Program-made: the position numbers and the translations under genes
The notes under the pieces: model-generated
Databases searched by the model: none
What the model was told of the DNA's origin: nothing
Seen by the model: the letters and a program-made list of their open reading frames with translations, nothing else
In this document: piece by piece, positions 10,936 to 11,437 of the stretch
How the letters are laid out: every line of letters starts with the position of its first letter
How positions within the stretch are numbered: the stretch's first letter is position 1
Assembly (NCBI RefSeq): GCF_000313135.1
Contig: NW_004457370.1
Coordinates: forward strand, 5,430 to 16,866
Reading direction: 5' to 3'
From: Acanthamoeba castellanii str. Neff
Taxonomy: Eukaryota > Discosea > Longamoebia > Acanthamoebidae
DNA: 11,437 nucleotides

Positions 10936-11437
10936 TCGTGTATGAGTGTGTCGTGTGTGTGTGTGTGTACCGGGATGGTCGACCAGCTTCTCGAAGAGCT
11001 TCTGCTGGTCGGCGCCCAGTTCGAGGAGCGCGCGAAGGCCCAGCTCCCGCTTGGAGAAGAGCTCCACCTGCGCCGGACTCAACGCGCTCCGCAGGTGCGA
11101 CAGCCCATACTATTTATTTTTTGATTCGCACACGCCGCATACGACACACAACACCGCACGCACAACACGCGACACACGTCAGTGAAAGCGAACGTGGCAT
11201 GGCGGGGGTGGTGGGCGCGCGTCGGGGCGTACCTGGACGAGGAAGAGCTTGAGCGGGTGGTTGCGGGCCGGGTCGGACGCGATGGGCTTGTCGAGGAGGG
11301 TGGTGACGATGGCCACGGCCTCGTGCAGCTGCAGGCCCGACAGCGCCTCGCCGGCCCCGGCCGTGTCGTTCTGGGTGGCGAGCAGGTGCACCACGCGCGA
11401 CTCCTCGATACGCGCCCCCACGCTCTCAGCGCCATAG
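7419..11437 (-). CDS. ZFYVE26: Spastizin (SPG15) homologue, C-terminal 873 residues, 5' end outside window
   Basis: Homologue of spastizin, the partner of spatacsin (SPG11) and the AP-5 adaptor on late endosomes and lysosomes. Exons (minus): 11437-11233, 11109-10971, 10806-10643, 10554-10309, 10232-10158, 10034-9800, 9693-9650, 9573-9381, 9301-9054, 8965-8845, 8746-8572, 8500-8263, 8166-8080, 7932-7642, 7580-7419 (TAA). All phases agree. Diagnostic stretches resembling the animal protein as I recall it: SLIMSEQTSHARLLLL then INYAQKALLFP, DVATKCSIDAEPVWAALGMA with DAKEKFKYCL, LQEFMKDYVRAALTSIKVS, LNLQMEVTKYF, LAFKVMQEFRLP and CGKLKSAYLAAVKAN near the end. It is an alpha-helical solenoid with no membrane segment. 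Two low-complexity inserts are Ser-rich (exons 9573-9381 and 8500-8263, a run of 12 Ser). No FYVE zinc finger is present where animals have one. Intron 10 is GC-AG, and exon 9693-9650 is only 44 bp. Confidence 0.88.
8747..8844 (-). other. ZFYVE26: GC-AG intron in ZFYVE26 homologue
   Basis: This 98-bp intron joins SLRKI-(G|AT = Asp)-RGLGQSSKYL. The donor is ATCG|GCACGC and the acceptor CACATAG|ATAGGG. Between the end of the coding homology and the intron's CA repeat there is no GT that restores the frame. The resulting Ile-Asp-x-x-Leu-x-x-x-x-Lys-Tyr-Leu agrees with the animal protein as I recall it. The donor hexamer is identical to that of the GC-AG intron in PCCB. Confidence 0.8.
8775..8817. 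repeat. (TGTGCG)n in ZFYVE26 intron 10
   Basis: About seven hexamer units of TGTGCG (CGCACA on the coding strand) fill the centre of the GC-AG intron. Confidence 0.85.
10091..10156. repeat. AT-rich (AATT)n and (AAT)n tract in ZFYVE26 intron 5
   Basis: Tandem AATT units are followed by about nine AAT units, directly next to the splice donor at 10157. This is the only strongly AT-rich intron of the gene. All others use CA/GT-rich repeats. Confidence 0.85.
10851..10934. repeat. (TG)42 microsatellite in ZFYVE26 intron 2
   Basis: 84 bp of uninterrupted TG lie inside the 164-bp intron 10970-10807, the longest complete intron of the window. On the coding strand it reads CA. The tract probably explains the intron's extra length and should be polymorphic. 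Confidence 0.95.

Overview
The window is nuclear DNA of an intron-rich eukaryote. It holds five protein genes, all built from GC-rich exons separated by short (61-164 bp) introns filled with simple CA/GT repeats. The style (GC-rich codons, very short introns, standard stop codons, close-packed genes) and the gene content suggest a free-living amoebozoan such as Acanthamoeba. This is an inference from style and not a sequence match.

Left half: the two subunits of mitochondrial propionyl-CoA carboxylase lie head to head. The beta chain (PCCB, minus strand, 5' part only, cut by the left window edge) and the alpha chain (PCCA, plus strand, complete, 16 exons, 738 residues) are divided by 445 bp between their start codons, which must hold both promoters. 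The enzyme is an alpha6-beta6 complex. The alpha chain carboxylates biotin and the beta chain passes the carboxyl group to propionyl-CoA, so a shared promoter would make both subunits together.

Middle (5673-7135): two tandem minus-strand paralogues encode small secreted proteins with a signal peptide, an acidic and aromatic block, a Cys cluster and a Thr/Lys/His-rich Cys-containing tail. I recognise no family. The copy nearest PCCA carries a frameshift relative to its sister. Both genes keep a phase-1 intron just after the signal peptide and share a duplicated TATA-type promoter element.

Right (7419-11437): the C-terminal 873 residues of a spastizin (ZFYVE26/SPG15) homologue on the minus strand, 15 exons, open at the right edge. 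The region where animal spastizin carries its FYVE zinc finger is bridged by an 88-bp intron, with no FYVE in the sequence, so this orthologue appears to lack the finger at that position.

I derived exon borders by hand from reading-frame continuity, splice dinucleotides and family resemblance. The summed exon lengths close in frame for PCCA (2217 nt), for the second secreted gene (435 nt) and for the visible part of ZFYVE26. Of 36 complete introns, 34 are GT-AG and two are GC-AG, both with the same GCACGC donor.
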